The notes beneath the pieces were generated by a model. It ran no database searches. It was not told the origin of the DNA and worked only from the letters and a program-made list of their open reading frames with translations. Position numbers and translations under genes: made by a program. From NCBI RefSeq assembly GCF_002797495.1, contig NZ_PGEZ01000001.1, positions 682,001-746,000 of the forward strand: 64,000 nucleotides of DNA, read 5' to 3'. Every line of letters begins with the position of its first letter. The stretch's first letter is position 1. This document shows positions 36,869-45,104 of the stretch, one piece after another. Origin of the DNA: Mumia flava. Lineage in GTDB: Bacteria; Actinomycetota; Actinomycetes; Propionibacteriales; Nocardioidaceae.

Positions 36869-37251
36869 GCCGGCACCCGCGCGAGGAACCGGTCCACGTC
36901 CACCACGACCCGCCGTACCTCGCCTTGGGCGAGCAGCGTGCCACCGGCGTCGACAGCGACCACCTCGAAGGTCACGAGCCGTCCGTCCACGGACCGGACG
37001 GTCGCGGTCACCGCGACCCGCGCGTCGACCGCGCTGGCCGCGAGGTGGTCCAGACGGACGCGGGTCCCCACCGAGGTCGAGCCGTCCGGCAGCCGGCTGT
37101 CGATCGCCGCGCAGGTGGCCCGCTCGCACCAGGCCAGCACACGGGGCGTCGCCAGCACCGGCAGCGATCCGCTGCCGAGCGCGACGGCCGTGTCGGCGTC
37201 GCCCACCACGTGCTCCTCGGTCGCGGCGAGCCCGGGCTCCAGCCCGCTCAC
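36865..37251 (-). CDS. Thioesterase-like hotdog protein (FlK-type)
   Basis: 128-aa hotdog-fold protein. The segment LPVLATPRVLAWCERATCAAID, then STSVGTRVRLDHLAASAVDARV and TFEVVAVDAGGTLLAQGEV, matches the fluoroacetyl-CoA thioesterase/acyl-thioesterase family. The residues usually catalytic in FlK cannot be aligned with certainty here. Translation starts at GTG 37251, overlapping rsrA by 4 bp, and its stop overlaps the GNAT gene by 4 bp. Placement in a SigR operon suggests a role with acyl-thiols or thiol stress (inference). Confidence 0.85.
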   Translation of the reverse strand: MSGLEPGLAATEEHVVGDADTAVALGSGSLPVLATPRVLAWCERATCAAIDSRLPDGSTSVGTRVRLDHLAASAVDARVAVTATVRSVDGRLVTFEVVAVDAGGTLLAQGEVRRVVVDVDRFLARVPA

Positions 37252-37529
37252 GCGTCGGTGCCGGGATCGGTCGTCCGGACCACGATGGAGGTCCTGATCG
37301 AGGTGACGACCTTCGCCCGCAGGACGTCGGGCGCCTTCTCCCGGCACGACCGGGCGACGAGCTCCTTGACGATCCGCTCGACGTCGAAGGCGGTCAGGCA
37401 CGGCGCGCAGTCGGCGATGTGGGCGTGGATGTCGTCCCAGCTGCGCTCCGGCAGCTCGTGGTCGAGGAAGAGGTAGAGGTTCTCCAGCGCCTGCTGGCAG
37501 TCGCTCGGGGGCGCCGTCTCGTCAGTCAT
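37248..37529 (-). CDS. rsrA: Redox-sensing zinc anti-sigma factor RsrA
   Basis: 93-aa ZAS-family anti-sigma factor. The H-x3-C-x2-C motif is HIADCAPC, with another cysteine at C11 (PPSDCQQAL) and one at SCREK; oxidation of the pair releases zinc and SigR. It is coupled to sigR by a 4-bp overlap, the classic arrangement in Streptomyces and mycobacteria (rshA). It holds SigR inactive under reducing conditions. Confidence 0.96.
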   Translation of the reverse strand: MTDETAPPSDCQQALENLYLFLDHELPERSWDDIHAHIADCAPCLTAFDVERIVKELVARSCREKAPDVLRAKVVTSIRTSIVVRTTDPGTDA

Positions 37530-38173
37530 GCCTTCTCACCTGCCGCTGTCATGCCGCGTTCGCGAGCGTAGTCGGTGAGCAGCTCACGCAGCTGCCGGCG
37601 CCCGCGGTGCAGCCGCGACATCACGGTCCCGATCGGGGTGTCCATGATCTCGGCGATCTCCTTGTAGGGGAACCCCTCGACGTCGGCGAGGTACACGGCG
37701 TACCGGAAGTCTTCCGGGAGCTTCTGCAGCGCTTCCTTGACGTCGCTGTCCGGGAGGTGTTCGAGTGCCTCCATCTCCGCGGACTTCAGGCCGCTCGAGG
37801 TGTGCGCCGCCGCCTGGGCGAGCTGCCAGTCCTCGATCTCCTCCGTCATCTGCTGCGCGGGCTGGCGCTGCTTCTTGCGGTAGGAGTTGATGTAGGTGTT
37901 CGTCAGGATCCGGTACAGCCAGGCCTTGAGGTTGGTCCCCGGCCGGAACTGGTGGAACGCCTGGTACGCCTTCGCGAAGGTCTCCTGCACCAGGTCCTCG
38001 GCGTCGTGCGGGCTGCGGGTCATTCGCAGCGCGGCGGAGTACAGCTGGTCGAGGTACGGGAGGGCGTCGCGCTCGAAGCGCGCGGTCCGCTCCGCAGCGG
38101 TCTCCTCCTCGCCGACCCGGACCGTCTCGGCCTCGCCGGAGGGCGTCGTTGCCTGCTCGCTGGAATCGGTCAT
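37526..38173 (-). CDS. sigR: ECF sigma factor SigR/SigH (thiol oxidative stress)
   Basis: 215-aa sigma-70 family factor of the RpoE/SigR group. Region 2 includes [20 protein letters not shown] and [20 protein letters not shown]; region 4 is [20 protein letters not shown] with [21 protein letters not shown] choose ATG 38173, which has GGAG at -8. The frame is open with GTG codons up to 38299, so a longer SigR'-like form, as known in S. coelicolor, is possible. A SigR-type promoter lies 130 bp upstream, implying autoregulation. Confidence 0.96.
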   Translation of the reverse strand: MTDSSEQATTPSGEAETVRVGEEETAAERTARFERDALPYLDQLYSAALRMTRSPHDAEDLVQETFAKAYQAFHQFRPGTNLKAWLYRILTNTYINSYRKKQRQPAQQMTEEIEDWQLAQAAAHTSSGLKSAEMEALEHLPDSDVKEALQKLPEDFRYAVYLADVEGFPYKEIAEIMDTPIGTVMSRLHRGRRQLRELLTDYARERGMTAAGEKA

Positions 38174-38299
38174 CGCACTCCAGCCTACCCTCGCCGCCCC
38201 GTCCAGGGTCGCCGCCGACGCCAGCGGGACGATCTGCTGGGTGGGCCTGGTCAGAACCTGCTGCACGGACACCTCCTGCGTCGGTGGGACATCCCGCAC

Positions 38300-38325
38300 A
38301 ACGTCGACCGCGTCGCCGCCATTCC
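38300..38325 (-). promoter_or_regulatory. SigR-type autoregulatory promoter (GGAAT-N18-GTT)
   Basis: On the minus strand GGAAT (38325-38321), exactly 18 bases, and GTT (38302-38300) precede sigR. The predicted start is near 38293, leaving about 120 nt before the favoured ATG; GTG codons lie in the interval. Autoregulation of sigR from a SigR-dependent promoter is established in Streptomyces. Confidence 0.85.
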
Positions 38326-38382
38326 CGCGGGCCGGCGGTCCGACCGCGCTGGAGCGCGGCCGCCGTGTCAGCTGCGGTCCGC

Positions 38383-39030
38383 TCAGCCCGCGCGTGCCGG
38401 GACCTTCGTCCGGAGGAACCCGACGACCCCGGCGATCAGCAGCTCATCGGCTGCCGCCTGGTCGAGCGCCGCCCGCTTCGGCACCCGCAGGCTGTGGTCG
38501 GCGTCCGGCAGGACCGTGAAGGACGTGCCGACCCGGAACTCCTCCGGACGTCCGAACGGGTCGCGCCCACCTTGCACGACGTGGGTCGGGAGGCCGGACC
38601 CCGCGAGCTCGTCGGCCCGCGACCGCTCGGGCTTCCCGGGCGGGTGCAGCGGGAAGGCGAGCGCCACGACCGCGACCGCGCCGAGCGAGCGCCCGGTCCG
38701 GCACGCCACGCGGGCGCCCGCGCTGCGCCCACCGACCACCATCGGGCTCCTCGGGCGCAGGTGGTCGACCAGCGAGACGAAGCACTCGTCGAGGATCCGC
38801 GGCGCGGACGCGATCCGCTTGCCTGCCGTGCGCCACGGCATCTCCACCCGGACCACGCTGACGCCGAGCCGCGGCAGCCGCGCCGTGAGCAGTGCGAGGT
38901 CGGGGCTGTCGATGCCACCTCCGGCACCATGGGTGAGCACCAGGCAGGCCCAGGGTCGCGACGACCGTCGCTGCACGATCCGACCGGGGCCGTGCGGGGT
39001 GTCGTAGGTCGCCTCCGCGAGCGTGACCAT
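38383..39030 (-). CDS. Alpha/beta hydrolase (dienelactone hydrolase-like)
   Basis: 215-aa hydrolase. The nucleophile elbow is [12 protein letters not shown] (Ser in G-R-S-A-G), the oxyanion region is [17 protein letters not shown], and the late DPFG and [11 protein letters not shown] segments provide the Asp and His of a catalytic triad. Such short KANL3/Tex30-like hydrolases often lack known substrates. Its ATG overlaps the SRAP stop by one base, so the two are translationally coupled. Confidence 0.85.
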   Translation of the reverse strand: MVTLAEATYDTPHGPGRIVQRRSSRPWACLVLTHGAGGGIDSPDLALLTARLPRLGVSVVRVEMPWRTAGKRIASAPRILDECFVSLVDHLRPRSPMVVGGRSAGARVACRTGRSLGAVAVVALAFPLHPPGKPERSRADELAGSGLPTHVVQGGRDPFGRPEEFRVGTSFTVLPDADHSLRVPKRAALDQAAADELLIAGVVGFLRTKVPARAG

Positions 39031-39809
39031 CAGGCGTCGTCGGACGAGCGCGACTCGCCCGCGGACGCCTGCGCGTCGAGGGGGAGCGGGTCCATGAGCT
39101 CCGGGCCGTTGTTGCGCACGTTGTTGACCGAGCGCGAGACCGGATACGCCTCCAGCACCCCGGGAGCGGCGGGCACGAGCAGCGACGACAACGCCTCCTT
39201 GTCGTCGTTGGCGGGGTCGAGCCAGGAGGCCCACGCGTCACGCGGCACGAGCATCGGCGCCCGGTCGTGGATCCGGCCGAGGTCGTCGGCGGCGCTCGTC
39301 GTGATCACGGTGAAGGTCCACAACCACGCCGCGTCGTCGCCCTCGTCGCGGGTCTTGTCACGCCAGATCTCGTACAACCCGGCCATGGCGAGCGTCGAGC
39401 CGTCGGGGTGGTGGATGAAGTACGGCTGCTTGACGGGCTTGCCCTTGGCATCGCGCTCGTCCCCGGCGTACCACTCGTAGAATCCGTCGGCGGGGACGAT
39501 CGCACGCCTCTTCGCGAACGCCGAGCGGAACGACGGCTTCTCGGCCAGGGTCTCGGCCCGTGCGTTGATCATGCGGTTGCCGATGGCCGGATCCTTCGCC
39601 CAGCTCGGGACGAGGCCCCACTTCACCCCCTTGACCAGGCGATGCACCCCGTCGCCCTCGCTCGCACGACGCTCCAGGACCAGCGGCACGACCTTCGTCG
39701 GCGCGACGTTGTAGTCAGCGCGGACGTCACCGAGGTCGTCGGCCGGCTCGGCCTCGAACTCGGCGGTCAGGTCGGCGCGGGATCGGGTGGTGGCGTAGCG
39801 GCCGCACAT
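39030..39809 (-). CDS. SOS response-associated peptidase (SRAP/HMCES, YedK family)
   Basis: 259-aa protein that forms a stable thiazolidine link to abasic sites in single-stranded DNA. Cys2 (MCGRYATT) is the reactive residue after Met removal. Other conserved residues are in YNVAPTKVVPLV, INARAETLAEKPSFRSAF, IVPADGFYEW and the His of GRIHDRAPMLVP. The mycobacterial homologue Rv3226c also lies between sigH and aroA, so synteny supports the call. Confidence 0.94.
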   Translation of the reverse strand: MCGRYATTRSRADLTAEFEAEPADDLGDVRADYNVAPTKVVPLVLERRASEGDGVHRLVKGVKWGLVPSWAKDPAIGNRMINARAETLAEKPSFRSAFAKRRAIVPADGFYEWYAGDERDAKGKPVKQPYFIHHPDGSTLAMAGLYEIWRDKTRDEGDDAAWLWTFTVITTSAADDLGRIHDRAPMLVPRDAWASWLDPANDDKEALSSLLVPAAPGVLEAYPVSRSVNNVRNNGPELMDPLPLDAQASAGESRSSDDA

Positions 39810-39895
39810 GGGTTCAGCGTGTCACAAGGCGCCGACATCGTCGCCGGGGCCGGTGTCCGCCCGTCCCGAGATCGAGCGGACACCGGTGCCCCCGA

Positions 39896-40630
39896 CTACC
39901 TGCTGAGCTCGTCGAGCAGCCGGCTGGCCGACTCCGAGCCCCTCGGCAGCCCTTCGACCCACAGCCGCACCTGCGGCAGGTCGACGGCCGCGTCGAGCAG
40001 GTCCTTCAGCGCGCCGAAGCGGTCCGTGCCGGACTCGCGCTCGACGAGCGTGACGGCGCGGCGCTCCCCTACGCGCGCGATCGTCTCGTCCGCGTCGAAG
40101 CAGGTGCGCATCGTCTCCGACAGCGCCAGCATCGACAGCGAGCGGAGCAGCCCGGCCTCCGGCCCGCCCCCGGCGGGCAGCTCGGCGACCACGAACACCC
40201 AGCGGCTGCCGGCGTCGTACCCCTCGCGCTCGGCGACCCGGTACGCCTCGTCGAGGCGCGTCCGCAGGTGCGCCGGGGTCGCGAGACCGGTGAGCGGGTC
40301 CTCGCACGACAGCGTGTGTGCGTGCTGGAGGACCGCCTCGGTCCAGGCGATGCTCATCTCGCGGACGAGCTCGTACGGTGGGAGCGAGCCCGAGACGCCA
40401 CGACACACGTCCTCGACGTCGCGCAGCAGCTCGCTCCACCCGATGCCGTCGGTGGCTGCGGTCGCCCCGAGCTCGACCGCAACCCCCGCCAGGTCGCCGC
40501 CGGACGCGAGGGTCTCCCCCAGCGCGTCCAGGCGACGGATCGGCACGCCGAACAGCCCCTCGGACCCGTCCGAGGCCGGGCTCGCCTGGCGTCGGTCGGG
40601 TCGGTGGAGGGGGTCCTCGATGTGCGTCAT
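39896..40630 (-). CDS. Degenerate GGDEF-like domain protein
   Basis: 244-aa protein. Residues about 110-200 resemble the front half of a diguanylate-cyclase fold (CEDPLTGLATPAHLRTRLDEA), but where the GGDEF signature should be it reads RVGERRAVTLVER, and the DxL metal residues are not evident. It is therefore probably not a cyclase. The N-terminal 100 residues are helical and unrecognised. It is divergent from the membrane-tethered sigma factor, 99 bp between starts, with a dyad between them; shared regulation or function is possible. Confidence 0.75.
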   Translation of the reverse strand: MTHIEDPLHRPDRRQASPASDGSEGLFGVPIRRLDALGETLASGGDLAGVAVELGATAATDGIGWSELLRDVEDVCRGVSGSLPPYELVREMSIAWTEAVLQHAHTLSCEDPLTGLATPAHLRTRLDEAYRVAEREGYDAGSRWVFVVAELPAGGGPEAGLLRSLSMLALSETMRTCFDADETIARVGERRAVTLVERESGTDRFGALKDLLDAAVDLPQVRLWVEGLPRGSESASRLLDELSR

Positions 40631-40651
40631 GCTCCAGAGACGTGGCGCGTG

Positions 40652-40674
40652 ACGAAACGTGACGCGACTTTCGT
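40652..40674. promoter_or_regulatory. Dyad in divergent promoter of fused sigma factor
   Basis: ACGAAA-N11-TTTCGT is a perfect 6-bp inverted repeat in the 99-bp gap between the GGDEF-like gene (start 40630) and the sigma factor (start 40730). The left arm includes GAAAC, a frequent ECF -35 element, so it could be a promoter, an operator, or both. No further support is available from one genome. Confidence 0.4.
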
Positions 40675-40729
40675 GGATTTTTCTCAGGAGTTCTCGGCGG
40701 CCCCCGCGAATGCGTACGGTAGACCCGAC

Positions 40730-43700
40730 ATGAGCGTTCAGACCGACCCTGCCGTCCCGAGCGACGCCGAGCTGATCTCGGCGGTGCGCGCGGGCGACAC
40801 CGACGCGTACGGCGAGCTGTTCGAGCGCCACCGCGAGGCCGCGCAGCGGATGGCCCGACAGCTCACCTCGGGCACGGAGGTCGACGACCTCGTCTCCGAG
40901 GCGTTCATCCGGGTCCTGGACCAGCTGCGCGCCGGCGGCGGACCCGACCTCGCCTTCCGTGCGTACCTGCTCACCGCCATCCGACGGCTGCACGTCGACC
41001 GGATCCGCACGACCCAGCGCGAGACGGCGACCGACATCCCCGAGGAGCTGGGCGGCGGGGTCGAGTTCGACGACACCGCGGTCAGCGACTTCGAGAACTC
41101 CGCCGCCGCCGCGGCGTTCACGTCCCTGCCCGAGCGGTGGCAGCTCGTCCTGTGGCACCTCGACGTCGAGGGCCAGAAGCCCGCCGACGTCGCCCCGCTC
41201 CTGGGGATGACACCGAACGGCGTGTCCGCCCTCGCCTACCGCGCCCGCGAGGGCCTGCGCCAGGCCTACCTCCAGAACCACCTGTCCGACACCGCCGCCG
41301 ACGGCTGCCGCTGGACGACCGAGCACCTCGGCGCGTACGTGCGCGACGGCCTCGGCAAGCGTGACGCCGGCAAGGTCCGCGAGCACCTCGACGGATGCTC
41401 GCGCTGCACAGCGGTCTACCTGGAGCTGCTCGAGGTCAACTCCAACCTCAAGGGCCTGCTGCTCCCGGCACTGCTCGGCGCCGCGGCCCTGGGCTACGCC
41501 GCCGAAGCCGGCAAGGTCGCTGCGGCGGGCTCCGCGGGGGTCGGCGGCTGGTTCAGCCAGGCGGGCAACCGGTTCCGCGACCTCGTCGCGAGCGGGCCGG
41601 GGCCGGCCCTCACGGCTGCCGGGGTCACCGTCGGCATCGTCGGCGCGGGGATCGCCGGCGCGCTCGTCCTGACCAACCTCGTCAACGACTCGGAGAGCAC
41701 GCCGAGCTCGGACATCGCGATCTCGCCGCTCACCCCGGGCGGGGAGCTCGATCGGCCCGGCTCCGGCGGCCCGGGCGACGGGCCGGACGACGGACTCGAC
41801 GACGGGCCCGCCGACGGTCCGGCCGCGCTCCCCGCTGCGCTGCCCCCGGCCGCGGTCCCGCCGGCGGCCCCCGCGCCCGGCGACACCGGGGCCGGGGACG
41901 ACACCGGCACGTCTCCCGGTGGTGACGACGACGCAGGCGGCGGAGACAACGGCGGCGGCGACAACGGCGGCGGAGACAACGGCGGAGGCGACAACGACGG
42001 GGGCGACAACGGCGGAGGTGACAACGGCGGCGGAGAAGACGGCGGAGGCGACAACGGCGGAGGCGACAACGGCGGGGCGCCGGGGACACCCGGTGGCTTC
42101 ACGTTCTCCATCGGACCGGACGGCCCCCAGCTCGCGTGGGATGCGGTCGCCGGAGCAGACGGGTACCGCGTCTTCCGGCAGACCCAGGGGACCGCGACCG
42201 GCGGTCGCTTAGCCGCTGCGGCACCGGCACGCGGGACGCTGATCTCCGGGCGCCGGCCGATCACGTCGACGGCCTTCACCGATCGCGACGCACCGTACGG
42301 GTCCGTCGTGGTGTACGAGGTCGTGGCCGTCGGTGCAGGAGGCGACTCGGACCCGGGCGTCTTCGGTCCCGTGGAGATCCCGTCCCGGCCGACGACTCCC
42401 CCGACCAGCCCGCCGACGTCGCCACCGACGTCCGAACCCACCACCGAGCCGACCTCCCCACCCACCAGCGAGCCCACCACCGAGCCGACGTCCCCACCGA
42501 CGTCCGAACCCACCACCGAGCCGACCTCCCCACCCACCAGCGAGCCCACCACCGAACCGACCTCCCCACCGACGTCCGAGCCCACCACCGAACCGACGAG
42601 CCCACCGACGTCCGAGCCGACCACCGAACCGACGAGCCCACCGACGACACCGCCGCCCGCGCCCCCGACCGCCCCGGGCGGGATCACGGTCGAGCTCGGT
42701 CCGGAGGGGCCTGCCATCACCTGGAGGCCGGTCGACGGCGCCGACGGCTACCGCGTGTACCGCTCCACGGGCCAGGGCGAGCCGGGTGAGCTCGGCGAGC
42801 TCGTGTCCGGCGACGACCCGATCAAGGCGACGGTCTTCCTCGACGGGTCCGCGCCCGCGGGAGCACGCGTGGTCTACGGCATCGTCGCCGTCGGGCCCGG
42901 GGGGACGTCGGATCCCGGCCTCTCACGCCCGGTGGACATCCCGTACCCCCGGCTGAGCGCCCCGGAGGACATCACGTTCAGCCTCGGACCCGACGGCCCC
43001 GAGCTCGCGTGGAAGGCCGTCGACGGCGCGGACGGCTACCGCGTGTACCGCGCCGAGCAGGGCACCGCGCTCGGCGGTCGGTTCGCCGTCGCCGCCGAGG
43101 TCACCGGGACGCTGGTCTCCGGGGACGATCTTCTCACGTCCCCGTCGTTCGTCGACCGCGACGCCCCGAACGGGGCGCGCGTGCTCTACGAGATCGTCGC
43201 CGTCGGCCCCGGCGGCGAGTCCGACCCGGGTCTGTACGGCCCGGTCGACCTCCCGAACACGCACGGCGTGCTGCAGGTCCGGCCGTACCTCACCTCGAGC
43301 ACCGTCTGCCTGGAGGTGTTCGAGGTCGGACAGACACCGGTCGTCGGGTTCACGCACCCGGAGGAGGGTTGCGCGGAGGCGACCCGGTGGCGCGTCGACC
43401 CGCGCGACGTCAACGCCTCGACGCTGCGCCCGATCGACGGTCCCGCCGCCGGCCTCTGCCTCACCTGGGAGGGGCTGCTGAGGGCCACCGCCCTGCGCCC
43501 CTGCACGTCGGCTCCCGAGCAGCGGTGGCGCATCGACGCGGACGACACGGGCGAGCAGCAGATCCGGTCGGACGCGCGGCCCTCGCAGACGCTCGACGCC
43601 TCGCTCGCCGTCCTCGACATCCCGGGCCTGCCGGTCCAGCTGCGCGGCACGCTGATCTCCAGCCTGTTCGTCCCTCAGGACCGGCTCAACCAGCCGCAAC

Positions 43701-43741
43701 GCTTCACGTTCCTCCTCGACGGGCCACGTTCCCCCTCCTGA
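40730..43741 (+). CDS. ECF sigma factor fused to zinc-finger, membrane and extracellular FN3/lectin-like domains
   Basis: 1003-aa chimeric regulator. Residues 10-185: ECF sigma regions 2 and 4 (MARQLTSGTEVDDLVSEAFI; LPERWQLVLWHLDVEGQKPA; GMTPNGVSALAYRAREGLRQ). Residues 195-230: an anti-sigma-type zinc motif H219-x3-C223-x2-C226 (EHLDGCSRC). Hydrophobic segments at about 243-258 and 293-317 (GVTVGIVGAGIAGALVLTNL). Then an Asp/Pro/Gly linker with GGGDN repeats (402-449), an FN3-like module (about 453-550), a PTSEPTTEPTSP repeat stalk (about 552-645), two further FN3-like modules, and a C-terminal ricin-like region with CTSAPEQRW. It is plausibly a sigma factor, its own inhibitor and a surface sensor in one chain. 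ECF groups with C-terminal membrane extensions are known; this architecture is unusual. Confidence 0.9.
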   Translation: MSVQTDPAVPSDAELISAVRAGDTDAYGELFERHREAAQRMARQLTSGTEVDDLVSEAFIRVLDQLRAGGGPDLAFRAYLLTAIRRLHVDRIRTTQRETATDIPEELGGGVEFDDTAVSDFENSAAAAAFTSLPERWQLVLWHLDVEGQKPADVAPLLGMTPNGVSALAYRAREGLRQAYLQNHLSDTAADGCRWTTEHLGAYVRDGLGKRDAGKVREHLDGCSRCTAVYLELLEVNSNLKGLLLPALLGAAALGYAAEAGKVAAAGSAGVGGWFSQAGNRFRDLVASGPGPALTAAGVTVGIVGAGIAGALVLTNLVNDSESTPSSDIAISPLTPGGELDRPGSGGPGDGPDDGLDDGPADGPAALPAALPPAAVPPAAPAPGDTGAGDDTGTSPGGDDDAGGGDNGGGDNGGGDNGGGDNDGGDNGGGDNGGGEDGGGDNGGGDNGGAPGTPGGFTFSIGPDGPQLAWDAVAGADGYRVFRQTQGTATGGRLAAAAPARGTLISGRRPITSTAFTDRDAPYGSVVVYEVVAVGAGGDSDPGVFGPVEIPSRPTTPPTSPPTSPPTSEPTTEPTSPPTSEPTTEPTSPPTSEPTTEPTSPPTSEPTTEPTSPPTSEPTTEPTSPPTSEPTTEPTSPPTTPPPAPPTAPGGITVELGPEGPAITWRPVDGADGYRVYRSTGQGEPGELGELVSGDDPIKATVFLDGSAPAGARVVYGIVAVGPGGTSDPGLSRPVDIPYPRLSAPEDITFSLGPDGPELAWKAVDGADGYRVYRAEQGTALGGRFAVAAEVTGTLVSGDDLLTSPSFVDRDAPNGARVLYEIVAVGPGGESDPGLYGPVDLPNTHGVLQVRPYLTSSTVCLEVFEVGQTPVVGFTHPEEGCAEATRWRVDPRDVNASTLRPIDGPAAGLCLTWEGLLRATALRPCTSAPEQRWRIDADDTGEQQIRSDARPSQTLDASLAVLDIPGLPVQLRGTLISSLFVPQDRLNQPQRFTFLLDGPRSPS
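41937..42078 (+). repeat. In-frame GGGDN-coding 15-bp repeats
   Basis: About nine imperfect copies of a 15-bp unit related to GGCGGCGGAGACAAC encode GGGDN/GGGEDG pentapeptides in the linker just outside the predicted membrane helix of the fused sigma factor. The frame is kept, so changes in copy number would alter only spacer length. Confidence 0.88.
42400..42650 (+). repeat. In-frame Pro/Thr/Ser/Glu stalk repeats
   Basis: Tandem 36-bp units coding PTSEPTTEPTSP (about six, the last two slightly changed) separate the first FN3-like module from the second. Such stalks are typical of cell-wall-spanning regions. The DNA copies differ mainly at third positions (CCGACG/CCGACC), showing some age or selection on the protein. 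Confidence 0.88.
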
Positions 43742-43789
43742 CGGGGTCGCCCACCTGACGGCGCAGCCTGCGCCCCCTACGGTCGGAGC

Positions 43790-45019
43790 ATGAGCGCGAA
43801 CACGACCTACGTCATCGCCGGGGGCGGTCTGGCCGCTGCCCGAGCCGCCGAGACGCTGCGCGAGGAAGGCTTCGACGGCACCGTGGTGGTGCTCGCGGCC
43901 GAGCACCACCTGCCGTACGAGCGCCCGGTGCTGTCGAAGGGCTTCATGCTCGGCGAGAAGGACCTCGCCAGCGCGACCGTGCTCCCGCTGGACTGGTGGG
44001 ACGAGCACGACGTCGACCTGCGCACCGGCGCCCTCGTCACGGCGCTGGACCCGGTGGCCCGCACCGTGACGCTCGCCGACGGCACCGCCGTGTCGTACGA
44101 CCGGCTGCTCGTCGCAACCGGGTCGCGTGCTCGGAGGCTCGACGTCCCCGGTGCCGACCTGGACGGGGTGCACACGCTGCGGGACCGGGAGGATGCCGCG
44201 GCGATCCGCGCCGCCCTCACCACGAAGCGCCCGGTGGTCGTGGTCGGCGCAGGGTGGATCGGCCTGGAGGTCGCCGCCGCTGCCCGCGCGGCCGGCTGCG
44301 ACGTCACGGTGATCGAGCCGGCCGAGCAGCCGCTGCTGCGTGTGATGGGACCCACGGTCGGGGCCCTCTTCGCCGACCTGCACCGCGCACACGGCGTAGA
44401 TCTCCGCCTCGGGACCGAGGTCGACCGCATCACCGGCACCGACGGCGTCGTCACCGCAGTCCGCACGGCCGACGGCGACGAGATCGCGGCGGCCTGCGTG
44501 GTCGTCGGGATCGGCGCCGACCCGCAGGTCGACTGGGCCATCGCCGCGGGACTCGCCGGCGACGGCGCGGTCGACGTCGACGCAGCGCTGCGTACCTCCG
44601 ACCCGACGATCTTCGCAGCAGGCGACGTCGCGGCGGTCGACCACCCGGTCCTCGAGGGCCGGGTCCGCGTGGAGCACTGGGCGAACGCCCAGAACACCGG
44701 TCCCGCGGCGGCACGCTCGATGCTGGACCAGGACGTGAGCTTCGACCGGCTGCCGTACTTCTTCACCGACCAGTACGACCTCGGGATGGAGTACGTCGGC
44801 CACCTCGAGGACGCCACCTCCGCCGAGGTCGTCCTGCGCGGCGACGTGTCCGAGCTCGCGTACGTCGCGTTCTGGCTGGTCGACGGCGTCGTCCGGGCAG
44901 CGATGCACGTCAACCAGTGGGACGACGGGGTCGAGCCGCTCAAGCCGCTGATCGGCACGCGGGTCCCACCCGAGCGGCTCGCCGACCCCGGCGTCGCCCT
45001 CACCGACCTGGCCGACTGA
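43790..45019 (+). CDS. FAD-dependent ferredoxin reductase-type oxidoreductase
   Basis: 409-aa NAD(P)H:ferredoxin/rubredoxin-type reductase. FAD motif: VIAGGGLAAARAAETL; NAD motif: PVVVVGAGWIGLEVAAAA; C-terminal FAD contact: ASDPTIFAAGDVA-like (TSDPTIFAAGDVAAVDH) and the reductase C-terminal domain after residue 320. It resembles rhodocoxin/putidaredoxin reductases that feed P450s or dioxygenases, but no ferredoxin or oxygenase is adjacent. It starts 48 bp after the fused sigma factor gene. Confidence 0.92.
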   Translation: MSANTTYVIAGGGLAAARAAETLREEGFDGTVVVLAAEHHLPYERPVLSKGFMLGEKDLASATVLPLDWWDEHDVDLRTGALVTALDPVARTVTLADGTAVSYDRLLVATGSRARRLDVPGADLDGVHTLRDREDAAAIRAALTTKRPVVVVGAGWIGLEVAAAARAAGCDVTVIEPAEQPLLRVMGPTVGALFADLHRAHGVDLRLGTEVDRITGTDGVVTAVRTADGDEIAAACVVVGIGADPQVDWAIAAGLAGDGAVDVDAALRTSDPTIFAAGDVAAVDHPVLEGRVRVEHWANAQNTGPAAARSMLDQDVSFDRLPYFFTDQYDLGMEYVGHLEDATSAEVVLRGDVSELAYVAFWLVDGVVRAAMHVNQWDDGVEPLKPLIGTRVPPERLADPGVALTDLAD

Positions 45020-45104
45020 GCCGCCACCGTCGTCGTCCGCCGACACCACCGACCCGTACCCGCCGTCGCGTGCCCGTGACCCCGATCGGCGGTAGGAAGG
45101 AACC

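Noticed and set aside
41937-42650. Assembly artefact or two genes joined in the fused sigma ORF
   Set aside because: Repeats can cause misassembly, but the frame is uninterrupted, repeat copies differ at synonymous positions, and the C-terminal FN3-like modules resemble the one before the stalk. I keep one gene while noting reads should confirm it.
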